The notes under the pieces: model-generated
Databases searched by the model: none
The model's input: the letters and a program-made list of their open reading frames with translations, nothing else
What the model was told of the DNA's origin: nothing
Position numbers and translations under genes: made by a program
Part shown: in pieces, positions 8,722 to 17,389 of the stretch
Position numbering within the stretch: the first letter of the stretch is position 1
How the letters are laid out: each line of letters starts with the position of its first letter
Source: Labrys monachus
GTDB taxonomy: Bacteria; Pseudomonadota; Alphaproteobacteria; Rhizobiales; Labraceae
Assembly: GCF_030814655.1 (NCBI RefSeq)
Contig: NZ_JAUSVK010000001.1
Coordinates: 875,043 to 939,042 of the forward strand
Reading direction: 5' to 3'
Length of the DNA stretch: 64,000 nt

Positions 8722-9663
8722 ATGAACACCCACAAATTCAGGCGGCATTATCCCTGGATCACGCTCCTGGCGCTGGTCGTGCTGGTCGGCCTCGCCGCGC
8801 CGAACTTCCTCAGGCCGGAGAACCTCGTCGAGATCGCCGGCGACGTCTCCACCCTGTTCATCATGGCGCTCGGCATCACCTTCGTCATCTATATCGGCAG
8901 CATCGACCTGTCGGCGCAGTCGATCGCCAACATGACGACGGTGCTGGCCACCCTGCTGCTGGCGCGTTTCGGCGTCTTCGCCGCCGTGATCTGCATCGCG
9001 GTCGGCGCTCTCTTCGGCGTCGTGTCGGGCTATGTCTCCACCAGCCTCAAGGTACCCTCCTTCATCGCCACCCTCGCCGTCGGCGGCGTGGCGCTGTCGG
9101 TCGGCCAGTATGTCTCGGGGCAGCGGGCGCTCTATATGGACGCGGCGCTGCGCGAGCAGGCCTTTGGATGGATGACGGGGACGCTGGGCGGCGTGCCGCG
9201 CGAGATGATCATCGCCGCCGTCCTGCTGATCGCCGCCCTCGTCGTCGAAAGGCGGACCGTGCTCGGCCGGGCTCTCAAGGCGATTGGGGCGGGCGAGCCG
9301 GCGGCGATCGCCTCCGGCCTGCGCGTCGACCGCTACAAGAAGATCGCCTTCGCGATCTCGGGCGGGCTGGCCGCCGTCGCCGGCCTGATGTTCGCCGTCA
9401 AACTGTCGGGCGGGTCTCCCGTCATTGCCAACGGCTTCCTGCTGCCGGCGGTGGTCGCCGTTCTGGTGGGCGGAACGCCGCTGACGGGCGGGGTCGGCGG
9501 CGTGCTCAACACTTTCATCGGCACGCTGATCGTCGCCGTGGTGCGGGCGAGCATGCTCTACCTCAACATACCCGCGACGTCGCAGCAGATCGTGTTCGGC
9601 CTCGTGCTGATCGTCGCGATCGCGCTCACCATCGACCGAAGCAAGGTCCGGGTCGTCAAGTAA
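8722..9663 (+). CDS. Sugar ABC transporter permease (RbsC-like), second
   Basis: 313 residues from the ATG at 8722, after GAAGGCCGG. It is homologous to the permease at 6235, with TFVIYIGSIDLSAQSIANM (about 52-70), a TVLGRALKAIGAGEPAAIASG segment shortened to the same pattern, and VAVLVGGTPLTGGVGGVLNT near the end. The two permeases are distinct, so the channel is probably a heterodimer. The gene is followed after 10 bases by the zinc dehydrogenase gene, placing transport and first oxidation in one transcript. Confidence 0.92.
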   Translation: MNTHKFRRHYPWITLLALVVLVGLAAPNFLRPENLVEIAGDVSTLFIMALGITFVIYIGSIDLSAQSIANMTTVLATLLLARFGVFAAVICIAVGALFGVVSGYVSTSLKVPSFIATLAVGGVALSVGQYVSGQRALYMDAALREQAFGWMTGTLGGVPREMIIAAVLLIAALVVERRTVLGRALKAIGAGEPAAIASGLRVDRYKKIAFAISGGLAAVAGLMFAVKLSGGSPVIANGFLLPAVVAVLVGGTPLTGGVGGVLNTFIGTLIVAVVRASMLYLNIPATSQQIVFGLVLIVAIALTIDRSKVRVVK

Positions 9664-9673
9664 GGACGCGACA

Positions 9674-10717
9674 ATGAACGCCATGATGCAGGCGGCGCTC
9701 CTGGTGGAGCCCGGCCGATTCGAAGTCCGCGACGTTGCCGTTCCCGCTCTCGGGCCGGACGACGTCCTCGTCAGGGTCGAGCGCTGCGGCATCTGCGGCA
9801 CCGACATCCACATGTTCCGGGGCCATTATGCGGCCGACAGGCTGCCGATCATTCCCGGCCACGAATTTTCGGGAACGCTGGCGCGGCTCGGCGCCGGCGT
9901 GCGGCATCTCAGGGAAGGCCAGCGCGTCGTCTGCGACATCAATGTGGGCTGCGGCAGCTGCTATTATTGCCGGCGCAACGAGGTCCTCAACTGCCCGCAG
10001 ATGGAGCAGATCGGCATCGGGCGCGACGGCGCCTTCGCCGACTATGTCGCGGTTCCCGCCAGGCTGGTCATTCCCGCGCCCGACGATGCCGGCTTCGATC
10101 TCCTCGCTCTGGTCGAGCCCGTCGCCTGCGTCGTGCGGGCCGCGGCCAAGGCCGGCACGCGGTTCGGGCAGTCGGTCGCCATTCTCGGCGCCGGGCCGAT
10201 CGGCAATCTCCACGTCCAGATGATGCGCCTCGTCGGCGCCGTCCCGATCATGGTCGTCGAACCTTCGGCGGAGCGGGCCGCTCTGGCGCTGGAGGCGGGC
10301 GCCGACGTCGCCGTCACCGACATTTCCGAGGCCCGTGCGATCGTGCACCGGCATACCGGGGGCCGGGGCGCCGACGTCGTGATCGAAAGCGTGGGGCTGG
10401 CGTCTTCCTACCGGCTCGCCTTCGACCTCATCCGTCCGGGCGGCCATGTCGCCGCCTTCGGCATCGCCGGCGCCGGGGAGAGCGTGCCGCTGCCTCTCCT
10501 CGACACCGTGCTCAGGGAGAATTCCGTCAAGGGCTCCGTCGCCGGCATGGGCCAGGACATGCACGACGCGCTGGCCCTGCTCGTGCACGGGCGGTTCAGG
10601 ACCGAGGCGTTCCGCGCGAGGGTATACCCGCTCGCGCGCATCGGCCAAGCCTTCGGCGATCTTCCGCGCCATCCCGGCGCCCTCAAGGTCCAGATCGCGA
10701 TGGGTCCCCCCGGATGA
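9674..10717 (+). CDS. Zinc-dependent alcohol/polyol dehydrogenase (MDR family)
   Basis: 347 residues. Catalytic zinc ligands are seen in ERCGICGTD (Cys about 40) and IIPGHEFSG (His about 61, Glu next). The structural zinc site has all four cysteines in the CGSCYYCRRNEVLNC stretch (about 95-110). The NAD-binding Rossmann motif is VAILGAGPIGNLHVQ (about 170). The family includes sorbitol, threonine and other secondary-alcohol dehydrogenases. Its place directly after the sugar-type transporter suggests it oxidises the imported polyol or sugar, using NAD(P). A putative operator follows 4 bases after the stop. Confidence 0.9.
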   Translation: MNAMMQAALLVEPGRFEVRDVAVPALGPDDVLVRVERCGICGTDIHMFRGHYAADRLPIIPGHEFSGTLARLGAGVRHLREGQRVVCDINVGCGSCYYCRRNEVLNCPQMEQIGIGRDGAFADYVAVPARLVIPAPDDAGFDLLALVEPVACVVRAAAKAGTRFGQSVAILGAGPIGNLHVQMMRLVGAVPIMVVEPSAERAALALEAGADVAVTDISEARAIVHRHTGGRGADVVIESVGLASSYRLAFDLIRPGGHVAAFGIAGAGESVPLPLLDTVLRENSVKGSVAGMGQDMHDALALLVHGRFRTEAFRARVYPLARIGQAFGDLPRHPGALKVQIAMGPPG

Positions 10718-10721
10718 TGTG

Positions 10722-10739
10722 GAACTAAACAGTTATTTA
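10722..10739. promoter_or_regulatory. Operator-like site 2, before the aldehyde dehydrogenase gene
   Basis: GAACTA-AA-CAGTTA followed by TTTA; it matches the TAACTA-NN-YAGTTA consensus in 11 of 12 half-site bases. It lies between the stop of the zinc dehydrogenase and the ATG at 10784, so a second, regulated promoter for the aldehyde dehydrogenase/GMC pair is likely. Confidence 0.6.
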
Positions 10740-10783
10740 TGCAAAGCAGAGCCGGCCGACGCCTCGCCGGGGAGGAGAAAGAC

Positions 10784-12283
10784 ATGGACCAGAGCAACGC
10801 GCTCCACACCCTGCCCGCGCAGCCGCGCGACTTCGGCTTCTTCATCGACGGGCGATGGGAGGAAGCGGGCCCGCGGGCGATCTTCGAGCGCACGAGCCCG
10901 GCGCATGACCGCGTCGTCACCCGCATCACCCGCTGCACCCGCGAGGATGTCGACCGGGCCGTCGGCGTGGCGCGCGCCGCCTTCGAGGATGGCCGCTGGT
11001 CTCGCCTTTCCGGCGCGGAACGGGCGGCCGTGCTGCTCCGGGCGGCGGCCGGCATCCGCGGGAGGCTGCACGAATTGGCCCTGCTCGAGACGCTGGAGAC
11101 GGGCAAGCCGATCGGCCAGTCGCTCGGCGAGGTCGAGGGCGGCGCGGGCATCTACGAATATGCGGCCGGCGCGGCCCGGGCGCTGCATGGCGACGCCTTC
11201 AACAATCTCGGCGACAGGATGTTCGGCCTGGTGACGCGCGAGCCCATCGGCGTCGTCGGGCTGATCACGCCGTGGAACTTCCCGTTCTTCATCCTGTCGG
11301 AGAGGGTTCCCTTCATCCTCGCGGCGGGCTGCACCATCGTCGCCAAGCCGAGCGAGGTGACCTCGGCGACCACGCTGCTGATGGCGGAGATCCTCGCGGA
11401 GGCCGGCCTGCCCGACGGCGTCTTCAACGTCGTGACCGGAAGCGGCGCCGAGATCGGCCAGGCCCTCACCGAGCATCCCGACATCGACATGGTGTCCTTC
11501 ACCGGCTCGACCGCGGTCGGGCGCAAGGCCCTGCTGGCTTCGGCCGGCAATTTCAAGAAGCTGGGGCTGGAGCTCGGCGGCAAGAATCCGCAGATCGTCT
11601 TCGCCGACGCCAATCTGGAGGACGCTGCCGACGGCGTGGTGTTCGGCCTGTGCTTCAATGCCGGGCAGTGCTGCGTCAGCGGCAGCCGGCTCGTGGTCGA
11701 GAAGTCGGTGGCGGCGCAATTCGAGGCCCTGGTCGCGGACAGGATCGCGCGCCTGCGGATCGGCGACCCCCTCGATCCGCGCACCCAGATGGGCGCCATC
11801 GTGACGGAAGCGCAGAACCGGACGATCCTCGGCTATATCGAGGCGGGCGGCAGGGAAGGGGCCCGGCTCGTCTGCGGCGGCGGCGCGCTGGCGAGCGAGA
11901 CCGGCCGCTATATCAGGCCCACCGTCTTCGGCGACGTCACGCGTGACATGACGATCTTCCGTGAGGAGATCTTCGGCCCGGTCCTGACCATCTCGACCTT
12001 CGAAACGCTCGACGAGGCGATCGAGATCGCCAACGACACCGTCTACGGTCTCGCCGCCAGCATCTGGACGACGAATCTGGAGACATCGACGCAGGCGTTC
12101 CGCCGCGTCAGGGCCGGCCGCGTCTGGGTCAACACCACCATCGCCGGCGGCCCGGAACTGCCGATCGGCGGGTTCAAGCAATCCGGCACCGGCCGGGAGA
12201 CCGGCATTTACGGCGTCGAGGAATATACCCAGGTCAAGACCGTCCACATCGCGCTCGGCCGCCGGGAACCATGGGTGGCGTGA
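10784..12283 (+). CDS. NAD(P)-dependent aldehyde dehydrogenase
   Basis: 499 residues, full length for the ALDH superfamily. The ATG at 10784 follows GGAGGAG (10771-10777). The oxyanion Asn is in TPWNFPFF (about residue 160), the cofactor loop is SFTGSTAVGRK, the general base Glu is in LELGGKNPQ (about 265) and the nucleophile Cys is in NAGQCCVSGSR (about 299). It oxidises an aldehyde to a carboxylate and probably acts after the zinc alcohol dehydrogenase or the GMC enzyme. Its TGA overlaps the ATG of the GMC gene (TGATG), so the two are translationally coupled. Confidence 0.94.
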   Translation: MDQSNALHTLPAQPRDFGFFIDGRWEEAGPRAIFERTSPAHDRVVTRITRCTREDVDRAVGVARAAFEDGRWSRLSGAERAAVLLRAAAGIRGRLHELALLETLETGKPIGQSLGEVEGGAGIYEYAAGAARALHGDAFNNLGDRMFGLVTREPIGVVGLITPWNFPFFILSERVPFILAAGCTIVAKPSEVTSATTLLMAEILAEAGLPDGVFNVVTGSGAEIGQALTEHPDIDMVSFTGSTAVGRKALLASAGNFKKLGLELGGKNPQIVFADANLEDAADGVVFGLCFNAGQCCVSGSRLVVEKSVAAQFEALVADRIARLRIGDPLDPRTQMGAIVTEAQNRTILGYIEAGGREGARLVCGGGALASETGRYIRPTVFGDVTRDMTIFREEIFGPVLTISTFETLDEAIEIANDTVYGLAASIWTTNLETSTQAFRRVRAGRVWVNTTIAGGPELPIGGFKQSGTGRETGIYGVEEYTQVKTVHIALGRREPWVA

Positions 12284-13881
12284 TGGCCGAGCAAGGCTTC
12301 GACTACATCATCATCGGCGGCGGCTCGGCCGGCTGCGTCCTGGCGAGCCGCCTGAGCGAGGATCCCGATGTCCGGGTCCTGCTGCTGGAGGCGGGCGGCA
12401 GGGATCGCAATCCCTATATCCACATGCCCGTCGGCTTCGCCAAGATGACGGCCGGCCCCCTGACATGGGGGCTGGTCACCGCGCCGCAGAAGCATGCCAA
12501 CGGCCGGGAGATCCCCTACGCCCAGGCGCGGGTGCTCGGCGGCGGCAGTTCGATCAATGCCGAGGTGTTCACGCGCGGCGTCCCGGCGGATTATGACCGC
12601 TGGGCCCTTGAGGAGGGCTGCACCGGCTGGTCGTTCAAGGAGGTGCAACCCTATTTCCTGCGTTCGGAGGGCAATGAATTGCTGGCCTCCGCCTATCACG
12701 GCACGGACGGGCCGCTCGGCGTTTCCGGCATAAGGGACCCGCAGCCGGTCTCGCGGGCCTTCGTGCAGTCGTGCCAGCAGATGGGCATTCCCTACAATCC
12801 GGACTTCAACGGCGCCGTCCAGGAAGGGGCGGGCATCTACCAGACGACGATCCGCAATGCGCGGCGCTGTTCGGCCGCCGTCGCCTATCTGCGGCCGGCC
12901 GCGGGGCGGCCGAACCTCGTCGTGCAGACGGGCTGCCTGACCAGCCGCATCCTCCTGTCGGGAAGCCGGGCCAGGGGTGTCGAATATCGCCAGGACGGCG
13001 CCCTGAAGCGGGCGATGGCCGATCGCGAGGTGGTGGTGACGGCGGGGGCGATCGGATCGCCCAAGACCATGATGCTGTCCGGCATCGGGCCGGCGGACCA
13101 TCTGCGCCGGCACGGCATCGAGGTGGTGCATGACCTGCCCGGCGTCGGCCAGAACCTGAACGACCATTTCGGCATCGATATCGTCTATGAGCTGAAGGGC
13201 GCTTCCAGCCTCGACAAATACAACAAGCCGCACTGGATGGCGTGGGCGGGGCTGCAATATCTGCTGTTCGGCTCCGGGCCGGTCACCTCCAACGTGGTCG
13301 AGGCAGGTGCCTTCTGGTACGCCGACCGCGCCAAGCCGGTGCCCGACCTGCAGTTCCACTTCCTCGCCGGCGCCGGGGTGGAGGCGGGGGTGCCGGCCAT
13401 CCCGTCGGGGTCGGGCTGTACCCTGAACTCCTACACGCTCAGGCCCAGGAGCCGCGGATCGGTGACGCTGCGCAGCGCCGATCCCGCGGACAGGCCGGTG
13501 GTCGACCCCAATTTCATCGCCGAGCCCGAGGATCTCAGGATCTCCGCCGAGGGCATCCGGATCAGCCGCGAGATCATGAACCAGCCCGCTTTGGCCAAAT
13601 ATATCCGCCGGGAGCATTTCCCCGGCGCGCAGGTGCGCACGCAGGCCGATTTCGAGGCCTATGCGCGGCAATATGGCAGGACCTCCTATCATCCGACCGG
13701 CACCTGCAAGATGGGGGTCGACGCCATGGCCGTGGTCGACCCCCATTTGCGGGTGCGCGGGCTCGAGGGGCTGCGCATCTGCGATTCCTCGGTGATGCCG
13801 AGCCTGATCGGCTCCAACACCAACGCGCCAACGATCATGATCGGCGAGAAGGCGAGCGACCTGATCCGCGGAAACAGGTGA
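12283..13881 (+). CDS. GMC family FAD-dependent oxidoreductase (choline dehydrogenase-like)
   Basis: 532 residues from the ATG at 12283, which overlaps the upstream stop; an in-frame ATG at 12271 is less likely. The FAD-binding motif IIIGGGSAGCVLASRLSE is at residues 9-26, followed by VLLLEAGG. The GMC signature region ARVLGGGSSINAEVFTRG is at about 85 and the C-terminal active-site stretch SYHPTGTCKMG, with the catalytic His, at about 473. GMC enzymes oxidise primary alcohols or sugars and pass electrons to oxygen or quinones. With the aldehyde dehydrogenase it could convert an alcohol fully to an acid. Confidence 0.92.
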   Translation: MAEQGFDYIIIGGGSAGCVLASRLSEDPDVRVLLLEAGGRDRNPYIHMPVGFAKMTAGPLTWGLVTAPQKHANGREIPYAQARVLGGGSSINAEVFTRGVPADYDRWALEEGCTGWSFKEVQPYFLRSEGNELLASAYHGTDGPLGVSGIRDPQPVSRAFVQSCQQMGIPYNPDFNGAVQEGAGIYQTTIRNARRCSAAVAYLRPAAGRPNLVVQTGCLTSRILLSGSRARGVEYRQDGALKRAMADREVVVTAGAIGSPKTMMLSGIGPADHLRRHGIEVVHDLPGVGQNLNDHFGIDIVYELKGASSLDKYNKPHWMAWAGLQYLLFGSGPVTSNVVEAGAFWYADRAKPVPDLQFHFLAGAGVEAGVPAIPSGSGCTLNSYTLRPRSRGSVTLRSADPADRPVVDPNFIAEPEDLRISAEGIRISREIMNQPALAKYIRREHFPGAQVRTQADFEAYARQYGRTSYHPTGTCKMGVDAMAVVDPHLRVRGLEGLRICDSSVMPSLIGSNTNAPTIMIGEKASDLIRGNR

Positions 13882-13921
13882 GCCGCCGGGGGCCTGTCTC
13901 GCTTCCTCATTTCGGATCGGC

Positions 13922-13942
13922 GGCGGCCCTCAGCGGGCCGCC
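13922..13942. terminator. Strong hairpin between convergent genes
   Basis: GGCGGCCC (13922-13929) pairs perfectly with GGGCCGCC (13935-13942) around the loop TCAGC. It lies between the stop of the GMC gene and the stop of the convergent aldo/keto reductase gene. Only TCCTT follows, so termination may be weak or bidirectional. Confidence 0.55.
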
Positions 13943-13956
13943 TCCTTGCGCCTGCG

Positions 13957-14775
13957 TCAGTCCCAGTCCGGCGCCCAGGGAACCTTGCTGCTGTCGACGC
14001 AGCGGTGATTGGTCGCCGCGAGGGCGTCGATCCGGGCCATGTCGATGCTGGAGAGCACGAAGTCCATCACCTCGAAATTGGCGCGGATGTTCTGCGGCTT
14101 GGTCGACATCGTGGTGATCGGCACGCCCTTCTGCAGGATCCATCGCAGGACGATCTGGGCCGGCGTCCGGCCGTATTCGGCGGCGATCTCGCCGAAGACG
14201 GGATAGCGGAACACCTCGCCGCGGGCGACCGAGCAGAAGGACGACAGGGGCACGCCGGTCTCGGCCGCCGCCCGCAGCAGCACGGACTGGTCGAGCAGGG
14301 GGTGGAACTCCACCTGGTTGGCGACCAGCGGCTCGTCGAGGCGCGCCACGGCCTCGCGCATCATGCCGGCCGTGAAGTTGGACACGCCGATATGGGCCGC
14401 GAGGCCCCGGCGCCTCGCCTGCTGCAGGAGCTCGAGGGGGCCGCGATTGTCGCCCCCGGGCATCGGCCAGTGCAGCAGCAGGGCGTCGACACGGTCGACC
14501 CGGAGAGCGTCCAGACTCGCCTCGACCGAGCGCATGAACCGGTCCTCGCCGAAATTGTCGGGATGCACCTTGGTGGTGATGCACAGTTCGTCCCGCCCGA
14601 CGCCGCTGTCGGCGAGGGCCTCGCCGAGCTCCGCCTCGTTGCCGTACATCTGCGCCGTGTCGAAGGCGCGATAGCCGGTGGCGATCGCGTCGCGGACAGC
14701 CGTCCGCAGTTCTTCCCCGCGCAGCGGGAACGTGCCGAAGGCACGCTGATAGGACCTCTCGAAATACAGGCTCAT
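13957..14775 (-). CDS. Aldo/keto reductase (2,5-diketo-D-gluconate reductase-like)
   Basis: 272 residues, typical for the bacterial AKR5 group. The start ATG (14775) is preceded on its strand by GGGAGGAGACGGCA. The catalytic tetrad is visible: Asp and Tyr in RAFDTAQMYGNE (about 37-50), Lys in CITTKVHPDNFG (about 70) and His in ALLLHWPMPGG (about 103). The NADPH-binding end is PITTMSTKPQNIRANFEV. It is divergent from the CoA-transferase gene; each has its own copy of the repeated operator in the 242-base gap. It probably reduces a carbonyl or works in reverse on a sugar-type intermediate. Confidence 0.9.
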   Translation of the reverse strand: MSLYFERSYQRAFGTFPLRGEELRTAVRDAIATGYRAFDTAQMYGNEAELGEALADSGVGRDELCITTKVHPDNFGEDRFMRSVEASLDALRVDRVDALLLHWPMPGGDNRGPLELLQQARRRGLAAHIGVSNFTAGMMREAVARLDEPLVANQVEFHPLLDQSVLLRAAAETGVPLSSFCSVARGEVFRYPVFGEIAAEYGRTPAQIVLRWILQKGVPITTMSTKPQNIRANFEVMDFVLSSIDMARIDALAATNHRCVDSSKVPWAPDWD

Positions 14776-14807
14776 TGCCGTCTCCTCCCGAATCGTCGTG
14801 TCTTATT

Positions 14808-14825
14808 TAACTATCTAGTTACTTA
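14808..14825. promoter_or_regulatory. Operator-like site 3, before the aldo/keto reductase gene
   Basis: TAACTA-TC-TAGTTA followed by CTTA: a perfect inverted repeat of TAACTA with a 2-base centre, and the best copy of the motif in the window. Confidence 0.7.
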
Positions 14826-14937
14826 TAATTTTTTCAAGATGCTTCCCATCGTGCTCGGGGAGGCGATCCCTATCATGCTGGCGGAACTGCATGAATCCCG
14901 AGCATCGCCCGTTCGGGTCGAGCGCGGCGATTGCCCC

Positions 14938-14966
14938 TTGTGATCCCGCCATACATTTCCTATGAT
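14938..14966 (+). promoter_or_regulatory. Putative promoter of the CoA-transferase gene
   Basis: TTGTGA (14938-14943), a 17-base spacer and TATGAT (14961-14966) resemble a sigma70 promoter. The operator at 14968-14985 starts 2 bases later and would cover the transcription start. Confidence 0.55.
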
Positions 14967-14967
14967 A

Positions 14968-14985
14968 TAACCATCCAGTTACTTA
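14968..14985. promoter_or_regulatory. Operator-like site 4, before the CoA-transferase gene
   Basis: TAACCA-TC-CAGTTA followed by CTTA. It shares the TC centre and the CTTA tail with site 3 and differs from it in only two half-site positions. It lies directly after the putative -10 element. Confidence 0.65.
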
Positions 14986-15017
14986 ATAAAGTTCTTTCGG
15001 GCTGAGAAGAGGCGATC

Positions 15018-16604
15018 ATGTCGAAGATCAGGAGCGCGGCGGAAGCGGCGGCGCTTGTGCGCAGCGAAGCAATCGTGGCCGTCAATGCGTCGAGCGGCCT
15101 GTGCTGTCCGGACGCGGTGCTGGAGGCCATCGGGGCGCGCTACCGCGCGGAGGGGGCGCCGCACGGGCTGACGACGATCCATCCCATCGCGGCCGGCGAC
15201 ATGTTCGGCACCAAGGGCGTCGACCATCTCGCCCAGCCGGGCCTGATCACCACCATCATCGGCGGGTCCTACCCGTCCGGCCCCTCGTCGGCCGAGCCGC
15301 CCGCGATCTGGCAGATGCTGGGCCGCAACGAGATCGCCGCCTACAACGTGCCGAGCGGCATCGTCTTCGACGTCCTCAGGGAGGGCGCCGCCAAGCGGCC
15401 GGGCGTGCTGACGAAGGTCGGGCTCGACACGTTCGTCGATCCCGACCGGGAGGGCTGCGCCATGAACGAGGCCGCCCGCCGCAAGCCGATCGTGAAGAAG
15501 ATCGAGTTCGCGGGGGAGGAATGGCTGTTCTTTCCGGCGATCCAACCCGACGTCGCCATCATCCGGGCGAGTACCGCCGACGAGCGGGGCAATCTCACCT
15601 TCGAGCATGAAGGCGCTTATCTCGGCGCGATGGAACTGGCCCTGGCCGGCCGCAACGCCGGCGGCATCGTCATCGCGCAGGTCAAGCAGGTGGCGCAGGC
15701 CGGTACCTTGCGGCCGCACGACGTGCGCGTGCCGGGCATCCTCGTCGACTACATCGTCGAGGCCCCGGACCAGTTGCAGACCACGGCGACGTCCTACGAT
15801 CCCGCGATCTCGGGCGAGCTGTTCCGTCCGCTCGACAGTTTCGGGTTGCCCGCCTTCGACGTCGCCAAGGTCATCGCGCGCCGCGTCGCCGCGGAACTCG
15901 AGGCCGGCTGGGCGGTGAATATCGGCTTCGGCATCTCCGCCAACGTGCCGCGCATCTTCATCGAGGAGGGCCGGCACGGCGAGGTCACCTGGGTGATCGA
16001 GCAGGGTGCGGTGGGCGGCATCCCGCTGCTGGACTTCAAGTTCGGATGTTCGGCCAATGCCGAGGCGTTCGTCGCCTCGCCGCATCAGTTCGCCTATTTC
16101 CAGGCCGGCGGCTTCGACGCTTCTCTGCTGTCCTTCCTGCAGATCGACCGCCACGGCTCCGTCAACGTGTCCAAGCTCTCGGCGCGCCCGCACGTCACCG
16201 CCGGCGCGGGCGGCTTCGTCGACATCACCGCGCGGGCCCGCAAGATCGTCTTCTCCGGCTATTTCAACGCCGGGGCGAAGCTGCGCATCGCCGACGGCCG
16301 CCTGGTGATCGAGAAGGAGGGCCGGGTCGCCAAGATCGTCGACGAGGTGGAGCACGTCTCCTTCTCGGGCAGGCGGGGCGTCATGCAGGGCCAGGACGTG
16401 ACCTATGTCACCGAGCGCTGCGTGCTCAAGCTCACGCCCGAGGGGCTCGTCGTCACCGAGATCGCGCCGGGCGTCGACCTGCAGAAGGACGTGCTCGACC
16501 GGGCGGAGACGCCGCTGCGGATATCGCCCGACCTGCGCCCGATGGACGAGGCGCTGTTCTGGCCGGGGAAGGTCCCGCTCGACGCCGGCAGGGCCGCCGC
16601 ATGA
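15018..16604 (+). CDS. Acyl-CoA:acetate/3-ketoacid CoA-transferase, fused alpha-beta (YdiF-like)
   Basis: 528 residues, close to the length of E. coli YdiF, with alpha and beta halves in one chain. The predicted catalytic Glu is residue 328 in VIEQGAVGGIPL, which forms the CoA-thioester intermediate in family I CoA-transferases. The N-terminus MSKIRSAAEAAALVRSEAIV and the GVDLQKDVLDR end are typical. It moves CoA from a donor such as acetyl-CoA to a carboxylate. It has its own operator-controlled promoter and its stop overlaps the start of the crotonase gene (ATGA), so the acid produced by the oxidoreductases is probably activated here and handed on. Confidence 0.93.
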   Translation: MSKIRSAAEAAALVRSEAIVAVNASSGLCCPDAVLEAIGARYRAEGAPHGLTTIHPIAAGDMFGTKGVDHLAQPGLITTIIGGSYPSGPSSAEPPAIWQMLGRNEIAAYNVPSGIVFDVLREGAAKRPGVLTKVGLDTFVDPDREGCAMNEAARRKPIVKKIEFAGEEWLFFPAIQPDVAIIRASTADERGNLTFEHEGAYLGAMELALAGRNAGGIVIAQVKQVAQAGTLRPHDVRVPGILVDYIVEAPDQLQTTATSYDPAISGELFRPLDSFGLPAFDVAKVIARRVAAELEAGWAVNIGFGISANVPRIFIEEGRHGEVTWVIEQGAVGGIPLLDFKFGCSANAEAFVASPHQFAYFQAGGFDASLLSFLQIDRHGSVNVSKLSARPHVTAGAGGFVDITARARKIVFSGYFNAGAKLRIADGRLVIEKEGRVAKIVDEVEHVSFSGRRGVMQGQDVTYVTERCVLKLTPEGLVVTEIAPGVDLQKDVLDRAETPLRISPDLRPMDEALFWPGKVPLDAGRAAA

Positions 16605-17389
16605 GCGCGCCCTCGCCCGGAGCGGTGAGGCTCGTCTTCGAAGGGGAGGTCGCGACCCTCACCCTCGACCGCCCCGCCAAGCACAATGCGCTCGATGCTG
16701 AAGCCGTCGAGGCATTGCGGGACGCCTGCAGGCTGCTCGATCGCGACCGCGGGGTCAGGGTGGTGATCCTGACCGGAAGCGCCGACAAGGCTTTCTCGGC
16801 CGGTGGCGACATCGAGGCCTGGAGCCGGTCGACGCCGCTCGATTTCGGCGCGTTCTGGGTGCGGGAGGGCCATGAGGTCTTCGACGCCCTGGCGCGACTG
16901 CGCCAGCCGCTGATCGCGGTGCTCAACGGCCACGCCTTCGGCGGCGGGCTGGAACTGGCGATGGTCGCCGATCTGCGCATCGCCGAGGAGCATGTGAAGT
17001 TCGGCCTGCCGGAGGCGGGTCTCGGCATCATCCCCGGCTGGTCGGGAACCCAGCGCGCCGTCCGCCGCGTGGGGGCGCCGCTCATCCGCCGCATGGCCCT
17101 CTTCGGCGAAGTGCTCGAGGCGGACGAGGCCCGCCGGGAGGGGCTCGTCGACCTCGTGGTGCCCCGCCATGCGGGCCTCGAACACGCGCGCCTCGCCGCG
17201 GCGCGGGTGTGCCGGCGCGCGCCGGTGGCGACCGAACTCGCCAAGATGCTGATCAACGCCGCCGAGGGCGAGGAGCAAGAACGCGTGCTGGAGGCGCTCG
17301 CGGGCACGGTGGCGATGTCGACGGAGGACCTGAAGGAAGGTGTCGCGGCGTTCCGCGAAAAGCGACAGCCGCATTTCGGCGGCCGGTAG
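16601..17389 (+). CDS. Enoyl-CoA hydratase/isomerase (crotonase) family protein
   Basis: 262 residues; the ATG at 16601 overlaps the preceding TGA. The oxyanion-hole segments are AFSAGGDI (about 66-73) and NGHAFGGGLELAM (about 109-121). Both acidic residues used by true enoyl-CoA hydratases are kept: Glu in GLELAMVAD and Glu in LPEAGLGIIPGWSGTQR. It therefore probably hydrates an enoyl-CoA made from the product of the CoA-transferase. A 284-base gap follows, so it appears to end the operon. Confidence 0.93.
   Translation: MSAPSPGAVRLVFEGEVATLTLDRPAKHNALDAEAVEALRDACRLLDRDRGVRVVILTGSADKAFSAGGDIEAWSRSTPLDFGAFWVREGHEVFDALARLRQPLIAVLNGHAFGGGLELAMVADLRIAEEHVKFGLPEAGLGIIPGWSGTQRAVRRVGAPLIRRMALFGEVLEADEARREGLVDLVVPRHAGLEHARLAAARVCRRAPVATELAKMLINAAEGEEQERVLEALAGTVAMSTEDLKEGVAAFREKRQPHFGGR

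Larger units (their letters stand above)
14776..15017. promoter_or_regulatory. Divergent control region, aldo/keto reductase and CoA-transferase
   Basis: A 242-base gap with two operator copies, one at each end (14808-14825 and 14968-14985), each ending 32 bases from its gene's start codon. A sigma70-like promoter for the CoA-transferase lies at 14938-14966. The symmetrical layout argues for control of both genes by the same regulator. Confidence 0.65.
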
